A DNA stretch of 64,000 nt from positions 26,212,004-26,276,003 of the forward strand of contig NC_089279.1 of NCBI RefSeq assembly GCF_963678975.1, read 5' to 3'. Below are positions 26,869-39,139 of this stretch, one piece after another. The translations under genes and the position numbers were made by a program. The DNA comes from Dysidea avara (taxonomy: Eukaryota > Porifera > Demospongiae > Dictyoceratida > Dysideidae). The notes below the pieces were generated by a model that worked only from the letters and a program-made list of their open reading frames with translations, was not told the origin of the DNA and searched no databases. Every line of letters starts with the position of its first letter. Position 1 is the stretch's first letter.

Positions 26869-28057
26869 ATTTTATTGTTGAGAAATGTATTAATTTTGAC
26901 CAGTATTAGTTCCAGTATTCGACAAATTTCATTTTTGGTCCCAGTTCTAGTTCCAGTTTTGAATTAATCAAAAGTATAGTCCCAGTTCTAGAACTGGAAT
27001 TGGAATAATCATTGCCAACAGTGTAATTATTTTAGTTCCAGTACTGTTCTATCAATCTATTGTATAAATACTCAGAGTTTAGTAATGGCTTATATCTCTA
27101 TATATAGCCACAAGGCATGAGCAATGTGGAGCCTTTAGTCAATTATAGTTTATATGCATTAAGACTGTTGAATCAAGGTGTCATTATGTCAAGTGCATGT
27201 TCAGCCAGGTTGTATATTTAGTCTCTTGATCACTTGGATGCTTCACCTAAGCCATCATGCTGCTTCAAATTATATTCTCAGTGGCATTCCTGGATGCATA
27301 ATAATGATGATAATAATATTGTTGTCATTGTACATTAATATGGAATTAAAGTCATATAAAACGTACACAATGTGACAGACACAGATTTGATAGTTGAAAT
27401 TGTCTATGTACATATTGTGATCAATCTGCAGCTGCTTTGGTAAAGGGTCATCAAATAAATTTAAAGCTGCAAAGACTTCACGTAAGAGAAATATGTGGCA
27501 CATACAGAAATGGCTTAAATGATGCGTGGAGACTTGACTAAACAAAGCCAATATTTGATATAACAAAGACTGTTTGAAGTAGTGTGGCTTACCTGGCTTC
27601 CTAAATTGGATAAGCATGTAAGTTGAGAATTACATAACATTGCTTTGAAAACCACTGGTTATATTATTAGGAACACCCACACATGGTAAAATTAATGTCG
27701 TGACATAGTAGATGTATGTGTGGCACACCTGATTAATTTATGGGTTGTGGGATGTTTCTGTTGGCAGAAGGAATGGTTACATATCATAACACAATATTTG
27801 TTAAATTCAATGTACCATTACAAGTTGTTTTGCTGATCACATGTTTTTTTCGATCACTCGCAGTAATATAGAACCACCAACCATACATAAACTTATAAAA
27901 AGTATGAACATTAATATGTAATTTCTCCTAAATTTGAGGTATTGATGTGACCACAATATACGCCCACTTATTTTTAAAATGTACCCAAAATAATATCTGT
28001 TGACTCAATAACATTTCTCACCTAATGCTAAGTTAGATTTAACATTTCTCAATAAAT
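26869..28057. other. Element interior, no gene recognised
   Basis: Includes reiterated GTCCCAGTTCTAG / AGTTCCAGT phrases at 26900-27050. A minus-strand frame around 27400-27620 looks weakly coding-like. It is upstream of, and on the same strand as, the transposase, but I could not join it to that gene. Confidence 0.4.
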
Positions 28058-28795
28058 TGTCATCCACATGCTCTCTATACAAACGTTTGATATTGCACTG
28101 AAAGTTGTACATACGCACGCATGCACACACACAATGGACGCCCAAATGAACTCAACATCATTAAGTGACATATGAAACTAAATCCATGACAAGCATACTG
28201 ATAAATCAAAAAAAATTGACACGACTGAATAGTATAGTACCAGCTAGCTACCATGGGTCTGCTACCAAATGAATAACTACAATCAAGAATAAGTCCTGTA
28301 AAGTGGTCCACTGGTTGGATGACAATCAACACTAACAAACACTCCTGTCGATGGCTGGTCTGCAGTTAGTGGGACAATTTCTAGTGAGAGAGAACGACTT
28401 TTAGTGGACACGCACGACCACATCCGGTCAGATACCTTAGCACAGAATTGTTCCTCTTGTGAATTGGTCCACTCGTTGGATTACAGCTAGTCTTGTCGAC
28501 GACTCAATGTGAGGCAAGTGTAGCTGATACCTGACCGGGTTTCCACATGTCCAAACCATTGTGTGCCTGTATTGGTCATCAATATTAAAAGGACCATTAT
28601 TAGCACCACATTGTACTATACATTGGACATGGAATTCATGTTCAGTGATGTTATACACACATTAATCAACACTTCCAAAAAAAAAATGCTGTCAGTGCCA
28701 TACCTTTGTCCACATTGTTCTGGGGGTCTGCTGTTAGTGTGACAATTTCTAGTGACAGACAACTACTTAATTCCACACACACACACACACACACT

Positions 28796-28826
<31 letters not shown>

Positions 28827-30200
28827 TACATGCACACAAACAAACACACACACCATTACATCTAGTCTGATACCTTAGCACAGATGTGCTCCTCAGTGAA
28901 GTGATCCACTGACTGGATGACAGCTAGTCTCATCGATAACTAAAAATGATATGTGTTATGTGCACATTAATCAACACTTACAAACACTCCTGTCGATGGC
29001 TGGTCTGCAGTTAGTGGGACAATTTCTAGTGAGAGAGAACGACTTTTAGTGGACACGCACGACCACATCCGGTCAGATACCTTAGCACAGAATTGTTCCT
29101 CTTGTGAATTGGTCCACTCGTTGGATTACAGCTAGTCTTGTCGACGACTCAATGTGAGGCAAGTGTAGCTGATACCTGACCGGGTTTCCACATGTCCAAA
29201 CCATTGTGTGTCTGTATTGGTCATCAATATTAAAAGGACCATTATTAGCACCACATTGTACTATACATTGGACATGGAATTCATGTTCAGTGATGTTATA
29301 CACACATTAATCAACACTTCCAAAAAAAAAATGCTGTCAGTGCCATACCTTTGTCCACATTGTTCTGGGGGTCTGCTGTTAGTGTGACAATTTCTAGTGA
29401 CAGACAACTACTTAATTCCACACACACACACACACACACACTACACACACACACACACACACACATACATACATGCACACAAACAAACACACACACCATT
29501 ACATCTAGTCTGATACCTTAGCACAGATGTGCTCCTCAGTGAAGTGATCCACTGACTGGATGACAGCTAGTCTCATCGATAACTAAAAATGATATGTGTT
29601 ATGTGCACATTAATCAACACTTACAAACACTCCTGTCGATGGCTGGTCTGCAGTTAGTGGGACAATTTCTAGTGACAGACAACTACTTAATTTCACACAC
29701 ACACACACACACACACTACACACACACACACACATACATGCACACAAACAAACACACACACCATTACATCTAGTCTGATACCTTAGCACAGATGTGCTCC
29801 TCAGTGAAGTGATCCACTGACTGGATGACAGCTAGTCTCATCGATAACTAAAAATGATATGTGTTATGTGCACATTAATCAACACTTACAAACACTCCTG
29901 TTGATGGCTGGTCTGCAGTTAGTGGGACAATTTCTAGTGAGAGAGAACGACTTTTAGTCGACATGCACGACCACATCCGGTCAGCTACCTTAGCACAGAA
30001 TTGTTCCTCTGTGAAGTGGTCCACTCGTTGGATTACAGCTAGTCTTGTCGACGACTCAATGTGAGGCAAGTGTAGGGTTTCCACATGTCCAAACCATTGT
30101 ATGCCTGGATTGGTCATCAATATTAACAGGACAATTATTAGCACCACATTGTACTATACAGGTGACAATGAATTCATGCTCAGTGATGTTATACATATAA
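28058..30200 (-). repeat. Right arm, inner part, tandemly amplified
   Basis: Reverse complement of left-arm 18977-19912, followed by further partial head-to-tail copies. The phrase CTGTCGATGGCTGGTCTGCA recurs (the last copy with one change) at about 28344, 28989, 29634 and 29897, spacing about 645, 645 and 263 bp. The third unit is internally deleted, and the last ends at 30200. Each longer unit carries a (CA)n tract. Repeated minus-strand open frames (TRLAVIQRVDQF-type) are shared by units but interrupted by the microsatellites. Confidence 0.88.
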
Positions 30201-30236
30201 TTATAGGGCCTCATTAAATCCACTGGATGGATGTGG

Positions 30237-30244
30237 TATAAATA
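30237..30244 (+). promoter_or_regulatory. Candidate TATA box for the ATPase gene
   Basis: TATAAATA lies 93 bp upstream of the ATG at 30330 and just past the end of the last tandem arm unit (30200). Confidence 0.5.
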
Positions 30245-30329
30245 GGGCTATGTGAAGCATTTGTAGTCACTATATCTGGTGTGATAAACAGTGTACAGTG
30301 GAACTGAAGAATAAGGGAAAGGCCAGGAG

Positions 30330-33328
30330 ATGGAGCCAAGCACTAGCAGTGTTGAAAATGAACAAACTCACAACAGCTCAACCGAAGCAGGTGTTGAAAA
30401 ACAGGTTAAGCTATAACAGATGGTGGTAGTCATTTAATGTTTTCTGTCAATAGTTGTTCAAGGTAGATGATGAGACTGTGACATTTGGGACTGTCAATAG
30501 CAAGGGAGACTACAAGCCCAAATCTAACTTCACCATAAAGCTCGAGGTGTTTGTAGAAGCTGGCGCACATACCGGTTACTTTGTGACACTGAAGAGAAAA
30601 TTAGATGGCAGGGAGAGGTAATTCTAACCAGGTTCCATGGTTACAATACTGTATTTACAGAGCTAGTGTTTTCTTTGAAAGGTTACCCTTAGGCTTAGCA
30701 TCCACTAAGGGTTTACATTTACCAAGGCAAATGCTAATGGACCCTGTTTATTTAAATTTTTGTTTTTATTTATATTATTATTACTGTTATTACTAGGCTC
30801 ACAGCACATACAACCAAGCACAACCACCATTGAAGCACTAGGCCTTGTAGTTTCCTCAAACATTATTTATTTATGACGAAATCGCGACCGCATTTCTTGT
30901 TATTCTTAGTACTTGGTTGTATAATTATATAAATTTTTTGTTGACAGGTTATGCTACTACACCACGGAGAGTCTGCTGTACAAGCAACGTTTCATTCAAG
31001 AACTAAGGACAACCTTCAAAAGTGGTGGCCTGGCATGTGCACTATCTGAGAGGGAACTAACTGAATTCCACACTTACCTAGAAAAATCATTTCCTTTTAG
31101 TGACCAAAACAGGGTCAAAGAAGGGCTGACATGTGTAGGGAAACAACCTGCCAGCGATGGGAATACTATATGGGTTCTCAGTCCTGAGGTGCACATAGAC
31201 AGTTCAGGCGTGCAGGTTCCACTATGTGAGTCAAAGTATGCTTGGCAGCCAATCGGGGGACCAAACATTGAATTGGCTCCGGGAAGGGCTGCAAATTTGT
31301 CCCTAACACTGAAGAGTGATATCACTATGCCACTGGAGTCAAGTGTGGCTCTCAACCAACTGTTGGAGTCCATGAAGGGAGTTTTTAAGCACAACTTTGT
31401 TGCAGGTAGGCATGATAATGAGTATGGCACTATTAATTTGTCACCCAAGGGGTGTTCTCCATTGCGGCAGGCATAATGGCAATGCATTATGACACTGTAT
31501 TGGAACTGAACGGCTCCTGCCTCATCCCCTTTTTGTTTGGAGAGACGGAGACCGGTATGCATTGTGTTTGATCATTTGCTGTTGCCATTTGTGGATGTCC
31601 GTACTTGTAAATTTGAGTGTTACGTGAACTCGTGTATGACTGTATGTGCACAGGAAAGTCCACGGCTATACAATGTGCCCTGTCCATATTTGGACAAAAG
31701 GAAGTAAGCCACCTGATGAAGACAAAGGGCACATCAGACAGCCTCTGTCTGGAGAGGATACAAAAATCCAGTCTGCCATTTGCTCTTGATGACCCAAAAA
31801 GAATGGAAGATATTGGGGACATGTTGATACAATTGTGCAATGGTAAACTGACCGGGAACCTACGTACAGGTCTACACAGGCCACGTTCCATTCCACTTTT
31901 GTGCTGCAATTTTAATGTCTCCAGCATAAGGAGGTTTGTAAACTTCCAAATAGGCTGTATCTATGCTTACGTATGACATAGGTACAGTTCCAGAGCACTA
32001 CTGGTCCCATTTGAGAAACCAGCCGTGGGGCCTGTTAACGATCAAGAGACAAGGGCATTCAACGACATGGCTGCCAAATGTAAAACCGTGTCATCGGCAG
32101 TGGGTTGGGCAATAAGCCTTGAAAACAAACTTAAAGAGGAAAAGGCATATCTCCAGGGGGACCTCTTCAATAGGACAATTCAGAGGCTGCCAGGAGTGGA
32201 CCCCAGGCTTGTGACAGGATATACAGTCTGTTTATACTTTGCAGAAAAGGTAGGGTTATGGCCTGTAAATGTACCAACTGAACGTGAGTGTTGGGAAATT
32301 GAATTAATTAGCAAATGTACGCACTGACTCACCCTTGTTGCTTTCACTACGCAGTTGGCTGATGAGAGCAGATTTGGTTACCTAAAAGAAGAACTTGAAC
32401 AATTCATAGAAGAAAGGGTACTACCCATACTAAACCCATCCCCTCTTAAGGAGCCGACACAGGACAGGGGTGATGCCAGTGAGGAAATAGTGCGAAACAC
32501 GGTAGAGGAGGCCATAGAGTGGGCCATCGAAAAAAAAGCCAATGCTGGGATGCACGTGGTAAGCACACTGGCCCTTTGATTAAGCGTGTGGCTACATATT
32601 ATTCCCCGTGTAGGTGCTGCAGAGCCTCAGAACGGGGATAACGTTTCAGGGGAGGAAGGCAATTGCCGTCTGCCTGGATGATATGTCGGGTATATTGACC
32701 AGCAGCCCAGCAGATATCAGGGAAGCAGTGAGGAATAGCAAGAGTGGAGGCACACATGTAGCACGGGACTTTGTGCCTAAACAAAGCACAAGGTGCTTGA
32801 TTAAAAGAGGCCTAAACTCCCGTTCACGGAAAAGCACAGTAATATGGGAGGACGTGTTGCCGGAAAGCCTTTCACTGGCAGCCAATGATGGTTTGTGTAC
32901 GACTGTTTTGGTGGACTGTTGCATGTTTCTCAACACAGCTACAATTGTGGAGGTCCCGAGAAGACCCACTACCCCTCCCGCTACACAGTATGGTAATGGA
33001 TCTGTACTGACAATGGGCAGTAATGGTAAGCGCTGGATAGGTCACTGGAGGTATATAATTACCACAAACTATCACAGGAGGGGTCAGTGCATTGAAAACG
33101 GGAGGGACCAGTGCATTCACACAACCAAGCAATCCTATCTATGAAGATGTCCAACAGGGTGTGTGCCAAGCCTGCATAAAATCGTTAAATGGTATGATTG
33201 TTGCAGGTGACAGTAGTGAGAGCGAGGGCGACGATGAAGGGAAACAACGGCCAAACACCAGGAGCAACTGTGCAGTGCCATCCAAAAAATGGAAGAAACA
33301 CCTTGACCCGAACAATCCTTTGGATTAA
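30330..33328 (+). CDS. P-loop ATPase, DUF927/SF3-like, element-borne
   Basis: Nine exons join without stops into about 730 aa: 30330-30404, 30454-30617, 30948-31405, 31471-31554, 31654-31933, 31982-32249, 32355-32558, 32614-33025 and 33081-33328. An optional in-frame 48-nt intron near 33160-33207 would give about 714 aa. All introns are GT-AG. The Walker A motif GETETGKST is split by the fourth intron. Downstream, PFALDDPKRMED fits a Walker B region, and an NGKLTGN...RPRSIPLLCCNF segment resembles the NG-R-R block of DUF927-type ATPases. The tail is acidic then basic (SESEGDDE, KKWKKH). I do not recognise a named family; a helicase or replication-type ATPase is plausible but inferred. It is divergent to the transposase. 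Intron 2 contains a repeat shared with 53755-53860. Confidence 0.7.
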
Positions 33329-34089
33329 GGGACACACGTAATAATAATCCGACATTTTGTATAATGTAAATATTACTTTCAAATAATAGTTTCAAACACA
33401 ATACAATATTTAATGGGGGTTCTGCTGCGGATGGTGTATATTGCTCATATCAACAATACACATGATATACCCATTAGGGGATGAGCAAACGGATTCTGCT
33501 TACACATGTATAGTACACAGCAAGACTTCCAATTTCACTTAACGTCTCCAGAGCTCAACAACTATTTCTATTTAAAGCGAATTTATGATTATTCCCCACC
33601 ATAAATCACCCAGGCGTGATGGGGTCAAGTACCACCTTAATTACTACAGACCTGATAAGGCATAGTGTTGAGGTCCACTTCTAGTCTCGTCCTCCTGTCT
33701 TCGCAATCGGCAACCAATACAATTCCCTGTGAGGGTGGCGCTTAGCTTATCCATTATAAGCGCCCTTTAGGCACAGAGCTCGGCATTTAGATCCCTTCTA
33801 ATAGATTTTATACCACCTAGGATGATGGGTCTGTAGACGAGACACCTATGAGAGTAGTTCACCTCTCGTTTCACAGGGTAGAGTGCGCCGTTTACTACCA
33901 GGAGCTTATAAGCGCCGAAGGCTAATTTGAGCCTTAGGCGCTTATAAGCTCCTGTTACTATACTCATGCAATTTACAAATTACATATGCTGTGTAGCTAC
34001 AAATAGATTGTACATTACACAATACAACAATAAAATGAAACAAAATGGAAAAGAAATATAACTGACTGGAAAAAAATGTACCACTCAAA
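33329..34089. other. 3' flank of ATPase gene, element interior
   Basis: Partly more GC-rich than the surroundings. It contains the strong hairpin at 33900-33953 and a related half-site TTATAAGCGCCCTTTAGG near 33756. No further exon was seen. It ends at the junction with the outer right arm (34090). Confidence 0.5.
33900..33953. repeat. Strong stem-loop, 24-bp arms, 6-nt loop
   Basis: Left arm 33900-33923 begins AGGAGCTTATAAGCGCC. Right arm 33930-33953 pairs with it at 23 of 24 positions, and the loop is AATTTG. It lies about 570 bp past the ATPase stop. Possibly a transcript 3' structure or transposase/recombination site; function unknown. Confidence 0.9.
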
Positions 34090-34829
34090 ATGGTACTATA
34101 GGTACGAGGTAGCTACAGCTGGTTCACTCAATCCCCTTATGACTACATATCAACATGAAAATGCAGCCAGCTATTAGAGCTGATCAACTGAGTAGTCTCA
34201 TCATCAGGCGTCATTGAATGGGAGTAGCTACAGAGTAATGATGTCTCAGACGAACACTATGCATTAGGATGATATCAAGTCATATGCTAGAAAAAAATAA
34301 AAGCAAAACCTGTCAATTCAATGCACATAATGACAATGTGTTCAAAAAATGGTATACATTCGTCAACAATTTTATCACACTGAATAGCTAAAAATAATTT
34401 TTTTTCTGAAGTTTACTAATCTTATGTATACAACTTGCACGAGGTCTCCACATTGTGTAAATAGCAAATAGTAATAAAAATGATAATTAGAAAGTATGTA
34501 CTGTCGGCAGTGTAGAACATGAGAGACCATGAGAGACTATGAGAGACCATCAGAGACTATGAGAGACCATCAGAGACTATGAGAGACTATCAGAGACCAT
34601 CAGAGACTATGAGAGACCATGAGAGACCATGAGAGACTATGAGAGACTATGAGAGACCATCAGAGACTACTAGAGACAAGAAGACACTACTACTACTACA
34701 TTAACTACTACTATTAATATTTCTCTTTTATTTGAAATATATTTTCTCTTTTATTTGAAATATATTTCATATTTCTCTTATAATTGGTGCGTACAACACC
34801 AAGACAGCACCAAGACACCAAGACAGCAC
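34090..34829 (-). repeat. Right arm, outer part
   Basis: Reverse complement of 17811-18972. It includes a shorter copy of the decamer minisatellite and, near the tip, a small duplication of ATATATTTT/CTCTTTTATTTGAAAT and of CACCAAGACA that is absent from the left arm. Confidence 0.88.
34519..34678 (-). repeat. 10-bp minisatellite, right arm, 16 units
   Basis: Decamers CATGAGAGAC and CATCAGAGAC, the reverse complement of the left-arm array at 17921-18540 (62 units). Confidence 0.95.
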
Positions 34830-34838
34830 CTGGATTGG
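34830..34838. repeat. Candidate target-site duplication, right
   Basis: CTGGATTGG abuts the right terminus and matches the left CTGGATTTGG except for one T. Confidence 0.45.
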
Positions 34839-34941
34839 TGCTGGATTTGTCATTGCTAAGGTATCTTTCACAGCTGTATATGTTCTTCATAATTTTGAGC
34901 TACGGTGTGTATCTGTTACCATGACTACATGTTCTTTATAT

Positions 34942-35574
34942 GTGACCCAGTCTGAGGAAACCGGTCTTATCGCCCATGTCAGCAGATTCGATTTTTCACC
35001 CAGGACACACAGCTACATGAATAAACTATCTAATTCCACACTTAAAATCAGCTAGACTTGAGTGGTCTGGTTTTGGTGGCTACTTTTCCCGAGCCCAGTG
35101 GCGATCCGTACGTGTGGTGTGGGACCTTAATGGAGCTCTGGTAAGCCTGGGAATGACTGTATGTGTCTGTACAGCTCTGTGGAGTTGAATAAGTACCTCT
35201 CGGTACCTCTGCTGTAAATTTCCTTTCATTTTAACCAGTTTTGAGACTTCAATGGCTCAAAACGTGGCCAAATTCATCCCTCGGCCTTCCTTTTCAAGTT
35301 TTGAACACCATCTCGCCTCCCACCCAATTTGCAGCTCGCCTGATACAGTCAACCTCGGTTTAAAAACTATCTAAAATGGCGGGAAACTTAGTTGTTGGCT
35401 ACTTGTACAGTGGATGCTCTGGAAGGTAAGGAATTGGTGTAAAAAGTGGGAAAATTTGGTACACATAGCTTCAACCACTGGCGAGCTACAACACACTAAA
35501 TACTTAAAACCGGCATTTCTCGATACTTTTAAATAGGCGTGATACTGAAGCCCGGTTTTGTCAGACAGGGTCAC
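34942..35574. mobile_element. Non-autonomous element, GTGACCC termini
   Basis: Left end GTGACCCAGTCTGAGGAAAC and right end complementary to GTGACCCTGTCTGACAAAAC. About 633 bp with no transposase. The end sequence is related in style to the GTGACC MITEs elsewhere in the window. Confidence 0.7.
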
Positions 35575-35660
35575 ACATGTACAAAGGAAATCTTTACGTT
35601 TATTGAGTAGTAGATTCCAAGAAATGTTTTTTACTGGTTCATCTATCTACCTACCGTATA

Positions 35661-36099
35661 TCCATATCAACGGGACATTGGATACAGTGGAAATTGAAAA
35701 CTGAAACCGAAAAACTGAAACTGGTCAAAACTTCATATTAACAGGTACCTCTTAACAAAGACCACCTCTGTAATAAGACCACCTTTATAATAAGACCACC
35801 TCTGTAATAAGACCACCTTTATAATAAGACCACCCCTGCAGCTGTCATTTCAACTTTTAAGTACTGTCTGATTGATTGATACTTTATTACATTATGAGTA
35901 CACCTTAGCTATATTTTTGGACCTACTTGACATAACTACTATGAGGTGGTCTTATTTTAGAGGCGGTCTTATTATAGAGGTGGTCTTATTATAGAGGTGG
36001 TCTTTGTTAAGAGGTAGCTGTTAATATGAAGTTTTGACCAATTTTAGTTTTTCAGTTTCAGTTTTCAATTTCCACTGTTTCCAATGTCCCCATATCAGC
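35661..36099. mobile_element. Foldback MITE with AAGACCACCT repeats
   Basis: Inverted arms of about 160 bp share GGACATTGGA, CAGTGGAAATTGAAAACTGA, AAACTTCATATTAACAG and TCTTAACAAAGACCACCTC with their complements on the right. The inner part repeats the phrase ATAATAAGACCACC several times. Confidence 0.85.
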
Positions 36100-36739
36100 T
36101 ACTGTATCTATAATATGTTTATTTGTTTGTCTTCCTCACACAAATGCATGTACACACACAACACACATATACAAACATACGCACACACAAATGCACATGT
36201 GAACAGCAGACACAACACAACAGCAACAACACACTCACATTTGCAACCAAATATTTGAAAAGATCTCTTCCACACATATTAAGTGTATCAACTGTGACAA
36301 TTCATAATTTTAAGCTATATAAATTATTTGAATGGTAGCTATATGGTTAGCAACTACATAATATATAATAATATTAATGGGTGGAGAAGATTTCAGATTT
36401 CTATTTAGCTAAATGCTGCTAGTTTTGACCCATCTGCTTTATTATATACGTAGGTGTATGTGGAGGACACATTTACTCAAATCCGGTCACAATTATACCT
36501 ACTGTACACATCCTTTAAAATCAACATCCTTAGTATAGACACAGCTAAGCATATGAGATCTTCTTCAGATGAATGAACTGTTTACATCATCCAGCTGTAA
36601 TCAATATGGACCATAGAAACAGGAAATATAAAATGGGACAAAAAATAATGTATATTTCTTATGACTGAAAAACTTCATTAATGTGCATTAATTATGTCAG
36701 TTAAACGTAGCTATACAATTGAAGCTATAAACATACTAA
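36100..36739. other. Intergenic, no gene seen
   Basis: Contains CA-rich sequence (36140-36240) and a solo MITE end (AAATCCGGTCAC near 36488). No vWA-coding exon for the downstream pseudogene was found. Confidence 0.5.
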
Positions 36740-36957
36740 ATGATAAGTATGATAAAGATGACAAAAAGATAAAGATGATAAATATGACAAAGACGATAAG
36801 GATGATAAAGATGACAAAAAAGATAAAGATAAGGATGATAAAGATGACAAGGATGATAAAGACGATAAGGATGATAAAGATGACAAGGATGATAAAGATG
36901 ACAAGGATGATAAAGACGATAAGGATGATAAAGATGACAAGGATGATAAAGATGATA
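36740..36957 (+). repeat. GATAAAGATGACAAG-type minisatellite coding Asp/Lys
   Basis: Trinucleotide-phased repeat of GAT/GAC/AAA/AAG codons. In the frame that runs into the ITIH_C pseudo-exon it reads DKDDKDDKDDK...DDTVAMGD; other frames give Met/Ile/Lys or Ser/Leu runs. It replaces the position where a vWA domain would be expected. Confidence 0.9.
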
Positions 36958-37728
36958 CAGTGGCTATGGGGGACTCACATTTCATGGTCCCGTTGGTTTC
37001 TGGTGATAAACTGTGCTAGGATACTCAGGACTAGTGTTCAATTTGATCTACAATCACAACTACATCATCAATGCTCTCTTTGTAGACAGCAATGGTGATG
37101 AAAAAAAGTTGCGACCTGGATTGGAAAATTAGCTGTTATCCCACAAAATTTTAATAAGTCTGAAGCAGTTATATTTTACTCTGTCAACTAAGAAGATATA
37201 TTAGTCAATCAGGGACATTTTACTGCTGCTGTAGTTGACAAAGTGACATTTGATGAAATGGGCAATGTTAAATTTACTTGAGGTGCTACTAAGCAGACCA
37301 GTAACTCTATAATCCGTGTTGAATATGCCAAACCGTTTGCTACTTTTGATGTCAGCTTCTATGGCAACCATATTGATGTAGACTGGAACATGAAACATGA
37401 CACTGTACCTCAAATGCACGGACTGGTTGGTATGCTACATTAATTAATAAGTTGTGTTTGTCATCATTCTATTATATTTTCAGGTCAGTTTATGGTTAAA
37501 GGAATGTCAGTTGATCCAGTAAAGAAGATACTAACTTATCCTGACAGTCATGACCCAATAGCAGTGGAACTAGACAATGTGATGACTGGCAAGACATGTT
37601 GGAAAGCCATGAATCCTGGTCATCAGGGAGAAGGGCTTATTGAGGGTGATGTTCTAGACTACATGGTGTCCAGCCTGCTTAGACGACTTCAGTCTAAAGA
37701 ACTTTTGAACAATGTCTTGCATGGCTAA
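36740..37728 (+). pseudogene. Broken vWA-ITIH_C paralogue
   Basis: An Asp/Lys-rich stretch leads in frame into a pseudo-exon (36964 to about 37428) similar to exon 4 of the gene at 6701-8292. It then has a stop after GDKLC, an internal deletion, and further stops and frameshifts. The GT donor and a TATTTTCAG acceptor survive, followed by a terminal exon (37483-37728) that is intact and very close to its counterpart. The GDPHF motif is GDSHF here, so the Asp-Pro cleavage site is lost. No vWA or signal-peptide exons were found upstream. The terminal exon is visibly better conserved than the pseudo-exon, which may indicate gene conversion or constraint. Confidence 0.85.
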
Positions 37729-39139
37729 ATGAAACAGTTACATTGCACATACAAACAAATTAATGGTATGATGTATATTCATTGTTGCAGTGCACACAAT
37801 ATTGATTTGATTAGTTGTTTTATAACAAATTGACAATTTAAACCACATACTATACATACAACAAGTGTTGCACTACGTATCTGAATTGCATTGACTATAT
37901 TATATTAAGCACTGATTTTCTTATGAAACACTATTATGATGCCATGCATTTAATATTTAGACAGACAAAATTATGGTTGTTTGTTTTAGTCAAATACTCT
38001 ATTTTGGCATGGTGTGTACATAGAAGATAATACCGGGTAAAGAGGAACTTTGCTCTCTCCATCAATTTCGATTCTTCCTTGCCACCACATCAAAAGAGAC
38101 TACACCCGTAGCTTCACTTAATACATTTTACATGTAGAAACCATACATAATATGTATTATGTACAAGAAGCCATTGTATCAATGTTTTGTGACACCCAGC
38201 TGTAGTTTCATACTCTTCCCAATGCCTGTTTTTCTATTGTGTATTTTAGAAGCATTAGCTACAATGGAACCTTTGTACTTTATAATGGACACTATTTGCC
38301 AACTGGTTTTTTGACAAAAATGTACTATTATAAGGAGATTGTCCGTTTCAGAGGTGAATACATTGGTAATTGCTTATCAACTTCAGAAGTTGTCTGTTAT
38401 AGAGAGAGTAAAAGCATATACGTAGTGTCCTTTATATGGGGTCTTTAAGAGAGGTTCCATTATGCATGGCAAATGTTTACGCAGGCATAGCTTGAAAATT
38501 ATGACCTCAGATTCATATTTCACTATAGAGTTTTAGTTCCTGAAATGATAAATCCCTCTATACATCCACAGGCTTTAGCACTTACAGAAAGATGTTTAAT
38601 TTACTTTGAAATTCTGACTGTCTTCATCTTTCAGTGTTACATCAAATATACAGTAGAGTGATACCCATGCTATCCATGGTGGAATCCATTGGAAGAGGTC
38701 TTGGTCTGAGAATCCAATCAGATTCACTTAAAGATAACAATATACCGTAGTCCAGGCTATACCTCAGATGACCTTGTTTTAGAGTATAATCTGTATAAAC
38801 TGTAAAATATTTTTTACATTTTTTCTAGATCAATTTTTTGCATTGATTCCAAATCTAGTGAGTGCCAGATATGAAATATTAAGCATTTTGAGAAAATGTA
38901 ATGTGGTACTCAAAAATCTATGCAATTATACGTAGATGCATCGGTGTTTTAAACAATTTTATGTTTGTAAAGGTAATGCAGAAGCCATTACATCACAAAT
39001 AAAAATACAAAAATTCAGAAAAGTGAGGTATCCCATGGTTTGCATGCTCACCTATCTGCATCACTAAATGAGGTCACAGACCCATGTCTCAGATTTGTAA
39101 CCACACTATAATGGCAAGGAACAAGGGACATCATTAAAC
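37729..39139. other. Intergenic with a degenerate MITE
   Basis: No gene. About 38264-38460 is a decayed relative of the element at 49724-49919: it begins CAATGGAACCTTTG, ends AGAGAGGTTCCATT, and retains an internal TTTCAGAGGTGAATACATT phrase. Confidence 0.55.

Noticed and set aside
28437-29303. Repeated 73-aa frame (MYNITEHEFHVQC...) on the minus strand in the right arm
   Set aside because: Identical because the arm units are tandem duplicates; counterparts in the left arm are broken and microsatellites interrupt them. No known domain.
31074-31927. Minus-strand frames of 146-162 aa
   Set aside because: Antisense shadows of the ATPase exons, which have phase-consistent splice sites on the plus strand.
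33900-33953. Helitron 3' terminal hairpin
   Set aside because: No CTRR end at the expected short distance, and no Rep/helicase gene was seen.
36694-37098. 134-aa Met/Ile/Lys frame and 86-aa Ser/Leu frame
   Set aside because: Out-of-frame readings of the Asp/Lys-coding minisatellite.
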